Shown here: positions 20,867 through 32,446 of the stretch, in pieces
Position numbering within the stretch: position 1 is the stretch's first letter
How the letters are laid out: each line of letters starts with the position of its first letter
Notes under the pieces: model-generated
The model's input: the letters and a program-made list of their open reading frames with translations, nothing else
Databases searched by the model: none
What the model was told of the DNA's origin: nothing
Translations under genes and position numbers: made by a program
Assembly: GCA_019055375.1 (NCBI GenBank)
Contig: JAHQIW010007145.1
Location: 1 to 64,000, forward strand
Reading direction: 5' to 3'
Length of the DNA: 64,000 nt
From: Parelaphostrongylus tenuis
Taxonomy: Eukaryota > Nematoda > Chromadorea > Rhabditida > Metastrongylidae

Positions 20867-21451
20867 GGATGGAAAATCAGTAGAATCGGTTTGGAAAAGA
20901 GAAAAACCAACTGATTGATTAGACTACTGCGCTCTATCAAAGTGCGTCTCTCTGTTCTAGCGCCTTCCTAATTTCATTCGTCCATCAAATGTGAATATAA
21001 ACTTCATTTTCGAGACGATGCAGTCCAATCCCTGCTTATGCGAAGTATCTTATTCTTTCGTTTTTCTCGTGTGACGGTCTTTTACATCATCACATTGTCA
21101 AACTCATAAATTTTTATATGTGTCACCTAAAAATAGAGCTTGATACTTGTCAACAGTGTAGTTTTCATAATAAGATAGTCTTCAAGTTAAACAGTGGAGG
21201 CAGATCGAAAAAAATATTCATCTGTAAATCAAAGGCAAGCACAGCCCGTTGGTTTTTCCGACGCGGCCCTCCGGTGATGTCAAAATACAATAACAAGTGA
21301 CAGCTTTATCCTTAGTCTAGGACGAACTGAAAGCTTACCCTTGATTGAATTCGATTGTGATCAACGTAGTTGGATCTGATATGTTTAAAAATAGGTCAAA
21401 GTTCTTGCAAAGTCATAAGAGCAAACTTTGGAAGCTAACGAGCTGTGGAAG

Positions 21452-21760
21452 TGCATGTAGCAGAGTGGTTAAAGGCGCTCTTTGTCGCACACTAAGACGA
21501 TGATTCGATCTCGTGCTCGTGGCTCACCAAGCCTTCCATCTCTCCGGTGTCAATCGGCATGACTCGGTATGGCACTGCGAATCATTGTATAGATCAGAAC
21601 GCATTCAATCACGTTCAACGAAGTCAAAAATTGAAGACGAATGCATGGCGCATCGCTTAGGGATTGATCAACGTGGAAAACTTTGTCTGGTGAAAGATCT
21701 GGAAGGACACAATCTGAACTGGAACAATATTCGTTTTAAGCAATAAATGTATTCAAACTT
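21452..21760 (+). repeat. tRNA-derived SINE (family G, copy 2)
   Basis: Head GTAGCAGAGTGGTTAAAGGC (A box) and GATTCGATCTCG (B box), then TGGCTCACCAAGCC, GCATTCAATCACGTTCAACG and GAATGCATGGCGCATCGCTT, in the same order as the copy at 11848. Confidence 0.75.
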
Positions 21761-22140
21761 TATGAAATTACAAAGCTCAAACCTTTATGAGTCTGTATGT
21801 GGTCACTTTTTCTGTTATGGAAACTGCATGAAAATCGACGATGAGTTTGTTCTAACACAAGAAATAAAGGTGAAGACCTTGACCACATCTGCCTTTGTAG
21901 CGCTTCACAACTTCTTAACATTTTTGCGAAACATTCTCTCAATCTAACTTTTTAATGACATAGACATTTTTTGACTCAATCTTGTCTGCTACTACAGTAG
22001 GGAAGGCGAAACCATATCGTGGAAACACACGATTTTGATTTCCAGGGTTAACTTTCCATTAACCTCAACATTATCCATATAATACGTGGTTTATTGATGT
22101 GCATACGCGCGAGAACGTTAACAGTAAAATCTATTGAATT

Positions 22141-22985
22141 CAGTCAAATACTATATCATGGCTGGCGTTTTGATAGTTTCGAGTTGTTCAGAGACCGGAA
22201 AGGTCAAGATGACACGCAATCTACTCAACCAAGCACTCTTGCCCCGAGCGTAAGAACGTGATGGACACATGTTGGTTCGCACAGTAACAGCTTAATCTTT
22301 GAGCTCATCGTTTTATTGTTTCCAAGTCTTTTTGTTACTCAGTAAGCGCATGCCGCTCAGAGTCTTGAATGGGTTAAGATTATGCCTGGTCAGATCAGAA
22401 AAAAACTAGCCTAATATATAGGGCAAAGCCCGTATGATCACGAAGCACTCTTCCTATCGGTTCAACTTTGAATTTCATACAGTTATTAGAAATATTTCGA
22501 GAGTGTAATCTAAGCGGATGTTCGTGATTACTCTTTTTAGCAGTGGATGATGTAATAGAGATTCACTTAGAAGTAGTGAGTGGTATGCAAAATATTCAAC
22601 ATGAGGAGTTGAACCTGCGTTTTCATCCATCCAGACGTGTGCCATTACTCCACCACCAATGCCGCTTCTTCTGCTAGCATTCTTCCTTCAATATTGAAAT
22701 GATCGGTGATGTAGCAGTAGCACGCGCCTCCGGTATGGATGAAACTCGGATTCAGTCCTCGTCTGTTGTCAAATCTTTGCATACCACTTTATATTTTCAG
22801 ATGAATACCCAGGAATATTTTGCAACTATTCTAAATTTGATGCATCACCCATGTAATACTCGGTGCGGCTAGTCTACGTATTGACTAGTGGGACTAGTAA
22901 ACAACAAAATACGGCTCTGACAAAGGGCGAAATCACCGAAACGTTAGCCACTAATACGAACTCTGTACTGTTAAATCGTAAAGAA
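22141..22985. mobile_element. Probable family 1 element with nested SINE pair
   Basis: The left side (22160-22215) has GTTTTGATAGTTTCGAG..GAGACCGGAAAGGTC. The right side (22905-22985) has CGGCTCTGACAAAGGGCGAA, then CACCGAAACGTTAGCCACTA. These are the two arms of a family 1 element in the expected inverted order, about 840 bp apart, with the SINE pair at 22575-22800 between them. Confidence 0.45.
22575..22800. repeat. Inverted pair of tRNA-derived SINEs (family B)
   Basis: Left copy, minus strand: TGGTGGAGTAATGGCACAC and GCAGGTTCAACTCCTC. Right copy, plus: TGATGTAGCAGTAGCACGC and CGGATTCAGTCCTC. Both end outward in a TTTGCATACCACT tail, so they face head to head with about 30 bp between them. 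Confidence 0.65.
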
Positions 22986-23010
22986 TGAACGTGTATTCGC
23001 ATTCTCGTGC

Positions 23011-23385
23011 TTGCTGAAAAATGGAAAGTCGCGGAATTATATCAGATTTCTTTGTGATTATTCTGACTCTCAAGTGCAATTCTGCCTTATGTTTCGGAGC
23101 CTTATGATGTATCATGCTGTACAGAAGTATTTTGTAACTGCTGATAATGTTACCGACTGCTGCAAGATAGATCACTCGGAGAATACTCAATGTCGGGAGG
23201 TAGATAGCAAAACAACCATATCACATAAAAGGACGTCGCCGAGTGAGGTTCCTCGTTCGAGCGTTGCAGCATTGAACAAGACCGCGCGTAAACGACAACA
23301 AAGACGAAGATCCACATCAACGACGAAACTTTGTGGACAATCTGTGATTCGGTTAATCGGCTGTGAAGAAGACGAGGACTGCTGA
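23011..23385 (+). CDS. Candidate ORF with dibasic-flanked C-terminus
   Basis: A 124-codon frame, longer than most in the window. Notable are VTADNVTDCCKIDHSENTQC in the middle, a basic stretch ARKRQQRRR, and a C-terminal Cys peptide (TTKLCGQSVIRLIGCEEDED, then C and stop). Basic clusters before a short Cys-containing end resemble prohormone processing sites, but there is no signal peptide at the ATG and the Cys spacing does not match insulin chains. It could be a terminal exon. The opposite strand also has an open frame. Unrecognised. Confidence 0.35.
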   Translation: MLKNGKSRNYIRFLCDYSDSQVQFCLMFRSLMMYHAVQKYFVTADNVTDCCKIDHSENTQCREVDSKTTISHKRTSPSEVPRSSVAALNKTARKRQQRRRSTSTTKLCGQSVIRLIGCEEDEDC

Positions 23386-23479
23386 ATAGAAGTTATTGTA
23401 TGGGACATACGTGCATGAAAAATGTTATAGATAGGAATTAATAGTATTTTAATGCATTTCGCATTATAATAATTTTCCT

Positions 23480-23966
23480 AAATAACTAAGAGAATTGAGT
23501 GGTGAGCAAAAACGCGGCCTCAGGCAGGAATCGAACCCGCGTCTCATTCTATTCGGGGGCGCGTGCTCTACCACTACACCACCGAGGCACGTTTGCTCGA
23601 CCACTCATTCTTCACCAGTGATTTTTCCTCACCACTCAGTTCTCTTAGGTATTTAGAAAACATCATAACAATGCGAAATGCATTGAATTACTATTATTTC
23701 CGAGTACTAGTAATTGGAATAGCTGGGCTCAACTGGGTTTATGAAGCGAAATCGCATACCCGACCAAACCTGTTAAAGGTTGGTAGCTGACAGCTAACAT
23801 TGAGTTGTTGAAGAATGAGTGGTCGGGCAAACGTGCCTCGCTGGTGTAGTGGTAGAGCACGCGTCCCCGGGTAGGATGAAACGCGGGTTCCGGATATGAT
23901 AAACGCGGGTTCGATTTCCGCCTGAGGCCGCGTTTTTGCTTACCACTCAATTCTCTTAGTTATAAA
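23480..23966. repeat. Inverted pair of tRNA-derived SINEs (family C)
   Basis: Left copy, read on minus: TGGTGTAGTGGTAGAGCACG (A box) and CGGGTTCGATTCCTGC (B box). Right copy, plus (23815-23962): GCTGGTGTAGTGGTAGAGCA and GCGGGTTCGATTTCCGCC. Both run outward into GGCCGCGTTTTTGC, then ACCACTCAATTCTCTTAG. The boxes are close to consensus, so this is the youngest-looking SINE pair here. The right copy has a small duplication of ACGCGGGTTC. It lacks an acceptor stem, so it is not a tRNA gene. Confidence 0.8.
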
Positions 23967-25555
23967 TAGGGACAATTGAAAATCGTAAAACACTTTAAAG
24001 TGCTGGGAATAAGATTTTTTGTAATATAATTCATAGTATCACGCAGTAAGTACTATTACACATACCACTGATATCCACAGATCAGAAGAGCAGAGCTTCG
24101 CTACATTTCTGCTGTGTTCACAACCCTAAATTATTTCGGTTATCGAGGAATGGTTTATTTGAATAAAACTAGCATGCCCATATTGAAAAATACGCATTGT
24201 CCCATACCACCAAAATTAGGAGCGTTTGCAGAAATGGTAAAGGAGCCCATAATACGTAAAACGCATGCATTTTGTGTCATTTGACAAGCTATAACCCAGA
24301 AACATGGCCAGACTCATAGAATAAAGTGCCCACTTACCTTCCTGGTATGCGACTTGCCGAAAGGAATTTATCGATGCCTTCTCCGTTTATCACTAACTGG
24401 AAGAGGGGTCGTTATTGATGATGGTACTTCTAATAGTTAACGATTTATAGATGGTCTAACAGCGTATGATTCTAATCTATGAATTTTTGGTTGAGCCAAG
24501 AATGATTACTAGGTAATGTGTGCTGATGTTTTGTGATTGTGTTCTACTTTGCCTTTAGGCTTTTCACTACACCAAAACATCACAAGCAGGTACCAAAAAG
24601 TAGACCATTCTTTTCCAAAACGCATTCACCTGGAAGATTGTTCACTTTCGCATAATTGTACCACACAACGATCGGCTCAATTTGTCACGACGGATAGTTA
24701 CAACAATAGACGATCAAACCTTATTTCCGTCTTCGGACAAACTACCGACACAATATGCTCTGAGATCGTTGCCAATGCACAAGATAAAGATTAACGAATT
24801 TTTTTTGTCACTATTTCTGTCTTTTTTTGAAGGAAAGTTATATCAGTACATTTCACCCGGCGTGGGCACTACAGCGTTCTTACAATGCTAGCAGTTTTTT
24901 GAATGCTCTAATAAACTTTTCTGCCTTGCAACTTCTTTTTTTCTTCTTTCTTGAGAACTAAATAACAGATCGACTGTCTCGCAAAACCCAGTTTTCCTGA
25001 CTTTTCTCTGGTCCAACGTAAAATATAGTGTATTCTTGGTCCACATAGATATCGCTCTTCAAAGGCATGCTCCCTTTAGGTCGGCGGAATGTGCTGATGA
25101 ACGTCGAATATTATATAAATTCGCTTGAGTGCCCTCCAAACCATTATTTTTGCCGTCACCGTCTTCAAAGAACTACCAACATGCATAAGAATATTGTATT
25201 TTCAAAGAAAAGTTCTTATAACTTCTACGAGCTCGTAGAGGTTTTGGTGATTAAGGTTTGGTAGATCCATGATGCCCAAAGTTGCGGCAGAGGTTCATTT
25301 GTCGCGGTTTAAGAGGGCTGATTTTAGTCTGATAATATTTTCACGTGAACATATTGAGACCTTTCTTTAGCACAACATTTCATCAAAAACTCGGAGAGCA
25401 GATTTCTGCCATGTCAAATTCCCACTAATAAAAAATAACTTAATTTGCCGACTTACGTCGCATCAAAACACTTATCATGAGCCTACGGAGGATCGAGTCA
25501 TCATAGGACTCGGCCTGAACTACACTGGTCCAATTCATCGTATTGTTTTCATCGA
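23967..25555. other. No supported gene
   Basis: Several short open frames occur (for example near 24537-24891) but none has paired splice signals or a recognisable motif. No repeat shared within the window was noticed. Confidence 0.35.
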
Positions 25556-25741
25556 TTAATGAACGCTTTGTGCATCAGAATTACTCTCTCCAAAGTCTTT
25601 TGTGTATTCTCCTTCACAAAAACTAATCTTGTGCCCTTCCCTGCACTTGTAGTTTCCTTGAAGTGCTGCATTTCGAGCCCAGTCATGGTAAGTTTCAAAT
25701 TTCTTTTCACAATGTCGACAACAGGCATATGCGAGTGACAT
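25556..25741 (-). CDS. Small CxxC-containing ORF
   Basis: Minus strand, ATG 25741 to stop 25556, 61 residues: MSLAYACCRHCEKKFETYHD then ARNAALQGNYKCREGHKISF and CEGEYTKDFGE. The CCRHC motif followed by C..GH....C could bind one zinc ion. It has an AT-rich 5' flank and no acceptor, so it may be a complete small gene or a first exon. Not recognised. Confidence 0.4.
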   Translation of the reverse strand: MSLAYACCRHCEKKFETYHDWARNAALQGNYKCREGHKISFCEGEYTKDFGESNSDAQSVH

Positions 25742-26121
25742 CGGTTTCGATCTTTATAATTCTTTTTTTTTGTTACTAACCGATTTGATGGGTTGTTTCC
25801 GGTCTAAAATTTCCAATCCCGAAAAGCGCAGATGTTGTGATTGGAGACAGGTTGTTATTTGTCGTGTTGTTGGATTAGCATAAATTTTCGCTTACGTAGA
25901 GAACGCTGCCATAAACCGCTCTTCGAGGTTGCTCCTCCGTAGCTAACAATCATTACGACTACTGATATAAGTGGCCACAAGCGAACATGTCCGTTTTATT
26001 CATCAAAGTTTGTCTTCTCCGTATTTCTTCAATTTTCAACAACTCCAGCGTCACTCTAATGGCATCGCTTTTGCTAGCAGAATAAATCCGTATGCCCGAT
26101 TCAGTCAATCACTGAACTAAT

Positions 26122-26518
26122 AGGTTGGGGAAAAGTTCCGAAAAAATGCTTGTAACTTTTTTGGGTGTCGGCCATTTTTTGTGTTTTTGAGTTTATTTGA
26201 AAGCCCGTCTTCTCCTGCTTTGATTGCTATATTATTTATCTATTTATTTCAAGATAGAGTCAACAAACGAGCAAATTAGGTTGTTGATGATGCACGAATG
26301 GCTGCTGGGTCTGAATACAACGGTGGCAGGTGAACGCATCAATCTGGCTTGGGGCGAAAACACACTTAGCAAACGTACGGTGCACAGATGGTTCAAAAAG
26401 TTTGACGAATGCTTGAAGTTGAAGGGGAGTACTTTGGCTATTAGTTATGTCTTTGTTCGGGTGTAATAGGTGCATAAATAAATGTTTTACAAGCATTTTC
26501 TCAGAACTTATCCCCAAA
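26122..26518 (+). mobile_element. Internally deleted mariner element
   Basis: TIRs: left GGTTGGGGAAAAGTTCCGAA...ATGCTTGTAA, right TTACAAGCATTTTCTCAGAA..TTATCCCCAA (inverted). Inside, a plus-strand frame from about 26260 encodes the N-terminal helix-turn-helix of a mariner transposase (IRLLMMHEWLLGLNTTVAGE then RTVHRWFKKFDE). After that it runs out of homology and stops at 26466. The catalytic DDD domain is gone, so it cannot transpose by itself. Confidence 0.8.
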
Positions 26519-27498
26519 GTATCAATGAGTAGACCACTGGGTTCTCAGTGAGCTAGCTATAATTTGTTCCAAAAAGTTTTCGCTCACGGTGGCAGAGGTG
26601 CTCTCCGATGTTTCCTCCCTTGGAACGGTTTTTGCAGAGAACGTTTTGGAAATGTGACTACTTGTTGAAAGGCAACGAAGAATGGGAAATAATAGCTGTT
26701 GAACTTCAAAATACAAAAGCAACCTAATGATAGCTCATCAACAACACAATGTCTTGTTTCCTTTTGAAATATAATTTACTCACACGTACTCTTCTGAGGT
26801 TTTCACTCTTTCTTTTAACTTAGATTTAAGCTCTTTCCACTTGCTCTTGACATTTCAAGCGGAAAGTAGGTCATAGTTGATTTCACGGTTTTTCAACTAT
26901 GTGCATTTGTTTCGAGGCACGCCCTCCAAAAAGTGATTAAATCTTCTTGCATTGACTAATTTGCACCCTCACTTGAAGCTCCGTCGCTAGCAAATAGAGC
27001 AATGTTTGCTTCGATGTCTTGAGGACTTTCTAATTTCTCATCAATAGACAGTAGTTCTTCTCGATTTTCCATATTTTACTAAGGCCCACAACAAAACCAC
27101 ATAGTATAACTACTTGAAAGTTCTTATGATCTAAGTCGGGCACTCTTTTGTAGTTTTTCCATACCCGTGAATATCCAAAAATCATCATTCATCATAACGA
27201 CTACAATCAAAACTATGATATATTGCTAAAGAAAACGGCTGTCAGCTGTATTTTTTGAATATTTCATGCTTAATTTTAGGCTCAAAATGGAGTTCACTTG
27301 AACAGTTTTAGCCAAAAAATTTATGTCGGAGAAGAGGCTGAAAAGAAATGGAATATATATTTGACTCTTCACGGACGCTTTTTCGTAAACTCGCGCATCA
27401 TATTTGACTCTCGGCGCCAGTAAGCGACGAAAAGTTTTCTCGTCTCAAAGAAAGTATTCTATCTTGGAGTGAAAAACCTTCAAAACCTGTTGTACCAT

Positions 27499-27687
27499 TC
27501 AGAATTCCAATGGTTTCACGGAACTTATCAATTTTTTTTGCATTTTGCGGTCCAGATCATTGTTCAAGCGAAGCACCTCAGCAGAATTGATTCTTCCTAG
27601 ATTATTCAGTGAATTGTCGAATTCATCGCTAATTTTGGCTACAACCGCGTCTTTGCCAGAAAAAAAAACTAATTTTTTTTTCATCAC
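27499..27687 (-). CDS. Candidate terminal exon, coiled-coil-like
   Basis: The minus-strand frame reads GKDAVVAKISDEFDNSLNNL, then GRINSAEVLRLNNDLDRKMQ and a stop at 27499. The charged, Leu-spaced pattern suggests a helical or coiled-coil segment. The left boundary is unclear: the first codons are A/T-run derived and the acceptor is ambiguous. It could be the end of the gene containing the exon at 28161-28303. Confidence 0.4.
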   Translation of the reverse strand: MMKKKLVFFSGKDAVVAKISDEFDNSLNNLGRINSAEVLRLNNDLDRKMQKKLISSVKPLEF

Positions 27688-28160
27688 ATCGGTTTTTCAA
27701 AAGTATCCATCAAGTAGTTGAAATGAAATTAGCACTTGCTTTTAACAACAGTAACTATTTTAAGAAGTATGTTCACTCTCACGAAGGTGAAGAGACTAGA
27801 GGATAATAGTTTCACTGTGAGTTGATTTCCAGGTGAACTTTGATTTGATTAAAGATCTGAGACGGACTACGCCTTTTCGGTGTTACTTTCAGTTCATGAC
27901 TGGCAAACATGTAAGATTTGATTACGTAAAAGCTTCAAGATTTCCTTTTTAAGCATCTATTCAGCCTGTTGCTCCCATTCAGGCTTTTTCCTACGATTAA
28001 ATCTCGGCCGTTGAAGGGCGTTTGAGCAGCTGTGGTTGTGTGAAAGTGTCTTGCGATGATTGCGTCACGAGTGATGCACATTTGTGATGAGCGGTCATTG
28101 TTGTTTCCAAATGAGATTCAATGTGTCAACTGCATAGAAAAGCAGTCGAAGAATCATTAC

Positions 28161-28303
28161 CCCACGCTTGTCTGCCTCGCTTCGTTTACGTGCTTCTTCA
28201 CTCGGTTGCACTCCACACCTCCGCCCACCTGTCGCTTCAAAGCACTTCATGCCAGGCGGTACCGCCTTCGACTGCGATCCAGGAACGGAACGTACTACTT
28301 TCC
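28161..28303 (-). CDS. Candidate internal exon, minus strand
   Basis: Minus strand: acceptor TCCCGATTTTTCTCAAACAG above 28303 and donor GGG/GTAATG at 28161. The frame reads KVVRSVPGSQSKAVPPGMKC then FEATGGRRCGVQPSEEARKR and SEADKRG. It is GC-richer than its surroundings. Plus-strand frames are also open here (up to 107 codons), but only the minus strand offers both splice sites, so I prefer it. Confidence 0.45.
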
Positions 28304-28563
28304 CTGTTTGAGAAAAATCGGGATGAATGCGTCTTTACAACCCCTTAACTCTCATTTCGCTTGCGCGAAAATTCATTAGCAAATAAGTGCAGCGAATAAA
28401 CGCAGCACGAGTAAGTACGATTGTAAACGAAAAGCAACAAATCTTTAATCATGTCATTAAGGAGCTTACTTTTGACCACTTTTTGTCTCATCCTCTTTTT
28501 GTATTACTTGTATCTTCTTCGATCTTTGTGCTTCTCACAAAGAACCTGGTTCGACCAAGCAAG

Positions 28564-28746
28564 TTAGAAAAAATAAGTTTGACCAAAAGAATAATTTTGT
28601 TGTATAGAAGAACTAAAAGTGGTTAGAATGAGATTTCGGAACATTTGTGTGATTTGTTCCAGGGTTTGTTTTATGAATCCATCCATTATGACGGAATCCC
28701 GCTGCGTTGGGTGTCTATGGCTATGTTCTAGGAACAAAGCAATCAC
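28564..28746. CDS. Coding-potential island, strand unresolved
   Basis: Minus: after CACCCAACGCAG it reads RDSVIMDGFIKQTLEQITQM then FRNLIL. Plus: after GTGTGATTTGTTCCAG it reads GLFYESIHYDGIPLRWVSMA, MF and stop. Both are plausible and they overlap, so at most one is real. The minus option joins in phase to 28161-28303 but only through a weak donor. Confidence 0.25.
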
Positions 28747-29059
28747 GGAAATACAACTCAGGACACTTCTGCTACTAATCTATTACCCTTCTGCAACTTT
28801 ATTTCCGTATGCACCTCATTTTCAATTTCTCCTAAAGATTTGTCAAAATGCCTCACTAGTTCTCGAGCATCTGTTTGCTTCCACTTACTTAAAAACCTGA
28901 GGAAACCAGAGCAACGTCGTTTGACTTCATTGTTAGTGTGGTATGAGAAACCTCGTTAATCTACTTTCAAAACGCAGCAAATATTACTTTATGTTAAAGG
29001 AACCTTCAACATCTCTGGCGTGAAGTTTGGAATTAGTCAAAAAAATAAGAAGTTCAGCA

Positions 29060-29445
29060 AATCATCTGTGGGACTTCAAGTGGGCTTCGAACATACGACT
29101 GTAAATACTAGGCTCATGTGGTATTTACCAGACTCCCCGCCACCTTCGCTTTAACTTTCTTTCTTACGTGTTCTAACCCTTTTGGTGCTATTAGCAATCA
29201 CTCGTCAAAGAAAATGGTCTGAGCAGTACAACTCAATGAACCCTGTTAAGCTGAATTTTCAATCGATCACAATGTTTGACTTGTATTTGCTGCTTAATTC
29301 TCCTTCATGACAAGGTACGATATGAAATGAAAACTTGGCTGAATGAAAGGCAAGCCAGAGGCCTCGGTTGATGTAATAGATAATAGGCGGTCTCTGGAAA
29401 GGGTAATTGGAGGCTACAAGTCTTCTCGATTGCTGGCTATCCTCA
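29060..29445. repeat. Inverted pair of tRNA-like SINE relics (family E)
   Basis: Left, read on minus (29060-29160): AGGTGGCGGGGAGTCTGGTA and TATGTTCGAAGCCCAC, a good B box. Right, plus (29340-29445): GGTTGATGTAATAGATAATA and GGAGGCTACAAGTCTTC, more decayed. Head-to-head orientation as in the other pairs. Confidence 0.45.
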
Positions 29446-31500
29446 TATCTCAACATTTTTGCAGCTTTATTTTAGATTGAGCCTCACCATAAAAAGAGTA
29501 GACACCTAATATGAGTTTAAGCAAAGAGGAAAGTGTTGCTGACGATCAGTTTCCTAAGAATACGTCATGATATCAACTTTAATTATCATTATAGGATCGA
29601 GTAATATTTGCATATTTAGCTCATAAAACTTGTGGGTGTCTATCTATGCACCGAACCGGCGCTTTTGTTTTCCTGAACAAGTCTGGTGGCAAATTTTTCG
29701 GGGAAGTAGAGATGAGGATCTTGATCAGCGTAGGGCGGAGGATCGAACAAGACAGCTAGTGCCTCTGAGCGCTTTTCACTATTGTGATGCACGCTATTTC
29801 AACTCATTATTACTGCTAACTATTTCTATCACAACTTCGATGGTAGCGTGCAATGATGGACTCATCATGGAGATTTGACACAAATATGACATATCTGATA
29901 TGGCAAAGACACCACTGCCATATCTTGCATATTCATGAGCCTGACTCGCTAGAGAGGGTTCGAATAAGTTTAGTTACACTTTTAGAAAATATAAGGACAA
30001 ATCTATCAAAGATTCGCCGACATTAGCTAATGTGTCAAAACTTAAATTTCAGTATCAATCTCTGTGCCAGGTGTTTCTAGTGTTCTGATTTCGTTTCGTT
30101 CGTTTTTGATTTACCCTCCGCTGACTGCTTTTATGTCGTTGTGACTGTTCAACACTGGGGAGCTTTAACGATATTCAAGCACTCTTCAACTTCATTTATT
30201 CCTTGTGGAAGTGCTGAAGAACCGCTTTCGTTCTCTATTGTTTCTCATGTATCCGGAATAACTTTGAACTGATTATGTTATCCTACGCAGAATGAGTAAA
30301 TATAAAGAATTTCAGCCGGCGAAATTTGGAAAAAGGCATTCTTTGTCTTTTCTTGGCTTAAGTAGATTTTGAATGCTTTTCACATTTGTCGCGTTGATGG
30401 ACTATGAGGAATCCAATTTTCACTAGCTCACCTGCAACACAAGTACTTCTAAGCTCGTTTTTTGCGTAACCATAACTGAATAAATTCTTTTACCCGAAGA
30501 AAATGCAAGTAAGAGGAGATCGCTTTCCAAAAACCTAGCACTATCATCAATTTAAAATCCGCTTCTATAATTGCATAAGTGCTAGATGTGGGTTTCCCTT
30601 GTTCCCTGTGAGAAGTCAGTTTTCGGGCGAGTGAACCAATGCAAACCGAGCTTTACACGTTGGCCATTAGTGGAAACGTTGAGTGAGTATCTCATGTCAA
30701 GCATACTCAATGCGCTCTCATCTGCACTATCGACTTGGACAACTTTGTAGAACGATCACATGTTCTAAATGCTACCTTTCCATTGGGAATCGTGATCATA
30801 GCCTCTATATAAATCACCCATATCTTTTACTACTGTGTTCACTTCATGAGTATTTGGCCAATAATCAGTTTGTGACTTCTGCATAAATCTTTCGGCAGGA
30901 TAAGCGGCAGTTGTAGTGAAAATTTGAAGAAGTATAAAACTTACGGTTGTTTTAAATCATTTTGACCTATGCCAGCGAGGTGACGGACAATGTGAGAGAA
31001 TTTCTACCTCCTAAAGCGGAATATTAAAGATTTAAACAAATATATGACGATATGACTCAACAATTTGAAATGTACATTCTAATAAATGTAATAATTTAGC
31101 AATCTCTGAATCGATCTCTGATCTCAAGTAGACCAAGTCTCTCTCAGTATTGGTTATCCTTCAATTCCAACTAACACTTTGGAAATCCTATGTCACCACG
31201 TCATTTATAGAAGCGGTTAAGGCGACTTTAGTGGGCCTTTTTTATTCTTTTAACTTGCCCTCCAATTTCTAGCAAAACAATGTACTTTAATTTATTTATC
31301 TTTAGTATTTTTGCTTAGTTTATCTTTTTTACTAATCGATTCTTATTGAAGTTGTTGATCTCACCTTCTTCACGTTTAACAATTCAAGTAAATTTTTTGA
31401 TTTTCTTTATTTTCCGCTCTCTCAAATGTAGAAACGGTTTCTATACCGGAACGGTATTTGATTTTTTATTTATCACCTCATTTAGCCCATACCGCAGTAT
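29446..31500. other. Gene-poor stretch
   Basis: One possible short terminal exon follows AAAGAATTTCAG at 30315 (PAKFGKRHSLSFLGLSRF, stop). Otherwise I see no exon pair, transposon motif or shared repeat. Confidence 0.3.
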
Positions 31501-31514
31501 TTTTCTTTCTTTTT

Positions 31515-31690
31515 AGTGTACGAGTCTCAGTACTTCTGACATCACATTCATCTTCTCACGTCAGTCGCTTGCTTAGGAATTCGTTTTCTTTATGAACGTT
31601 GCATAATATTTCTTGAGCACATCTCCTTGCAATCTCGAAGATGGCCAGGGTGAGGCGTCCCGTAGACCATTCTCTTCAGTGAATCGTAAA
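31515..31690 (+). repeat. Dispersed repeat family 3, copy 1
   Basis: Shares with three later copies (42165, 51955, 58850) the order: CTCAGTACTTCT.. then ATTC..CTTCTC.C, GAGCACATCT..TGCAATCTCGA, GATGGCCAGGGTGAGGCGT and CGTAGACCATT. Non-coding; class unknown. Confidence 0.55.
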
Positions 31691-32446
31691 TTCCATTTGT
31701 TCAACATTGGGTGTAAACTATCCATATTAATATTTCGTTTATTGAAAGAAAATTCGTGTGCGAGTAGCAAATTTGAAGTTATTCTCGTGATGGAAATTTT
31801 GAGTCCGACGATTACCAACGTTCTTTATGTCTATCATTATTGTCAATAAAGAGACCCCTGCTCTTGCTGAAAGTGACGTACACTGAACGATTAGGGTTTT
31901 TAACAGATATATTTAATAATGACAAAACAATGGTTACAAACGGCTTGAACATGTTGGCGTAGACAAAAAGTCAGGACCACGCATAAACTGCCCGAGAAAA
32001 CATGGTAGACTGAACTCTTGATTGAGACTCCATACTCAAACGTAACCGAAGCAATCCTCTTTTGAAGTCACCGTTATAGGAGATAAAAAATGAATCGCCA
32101 GACTAGCAAGCCTTTCTGAGATTTTGTTATTTAGCTATGAGGCTCGTTGGCTATTACTAAAGCTAATTCTTTTTCTTAAAGGTTATTCACTTCATTGAAA
32201 ATTGGAAAAGCTGTTTATATTATTAATTATTGCTAGAAAAACGATATATCAATATTACATATCCAATTGGCGTGGGGAGTTGACCGAAAAGTACAGTGAT
32301 TACTTAACATAAATGGTGTTGGCCAACAGTGTCAAACCACTAATACTTTTGATGCCACGGCTCAAAGTTCTTCAATTTCCCTAACTTTTTAAGTTAGCCA
32401 CCTTATTCACTTTCTTTGGCTACTATCTTTATTGCATTTTGTGCAG

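Noticed and set aside
23011..23385. Insulin-like peptide
   Set aside because: The order and spacing of cysteines do not match insulin B or A chains.
23815..23962. tRNA gene suggested by good A and B boxes
   Set aside because: No acceptor-stem pairing, no clear anticodon arm, flanked by SINE tail sequence and paired with an inverted copy; it is a SINE.
28056..28379. 107-codon plus-strand frame
   Set aside because: Overlapped by a minus-strand exon with both splice signals; the plus frame has no acceptor and unconvincing composition.
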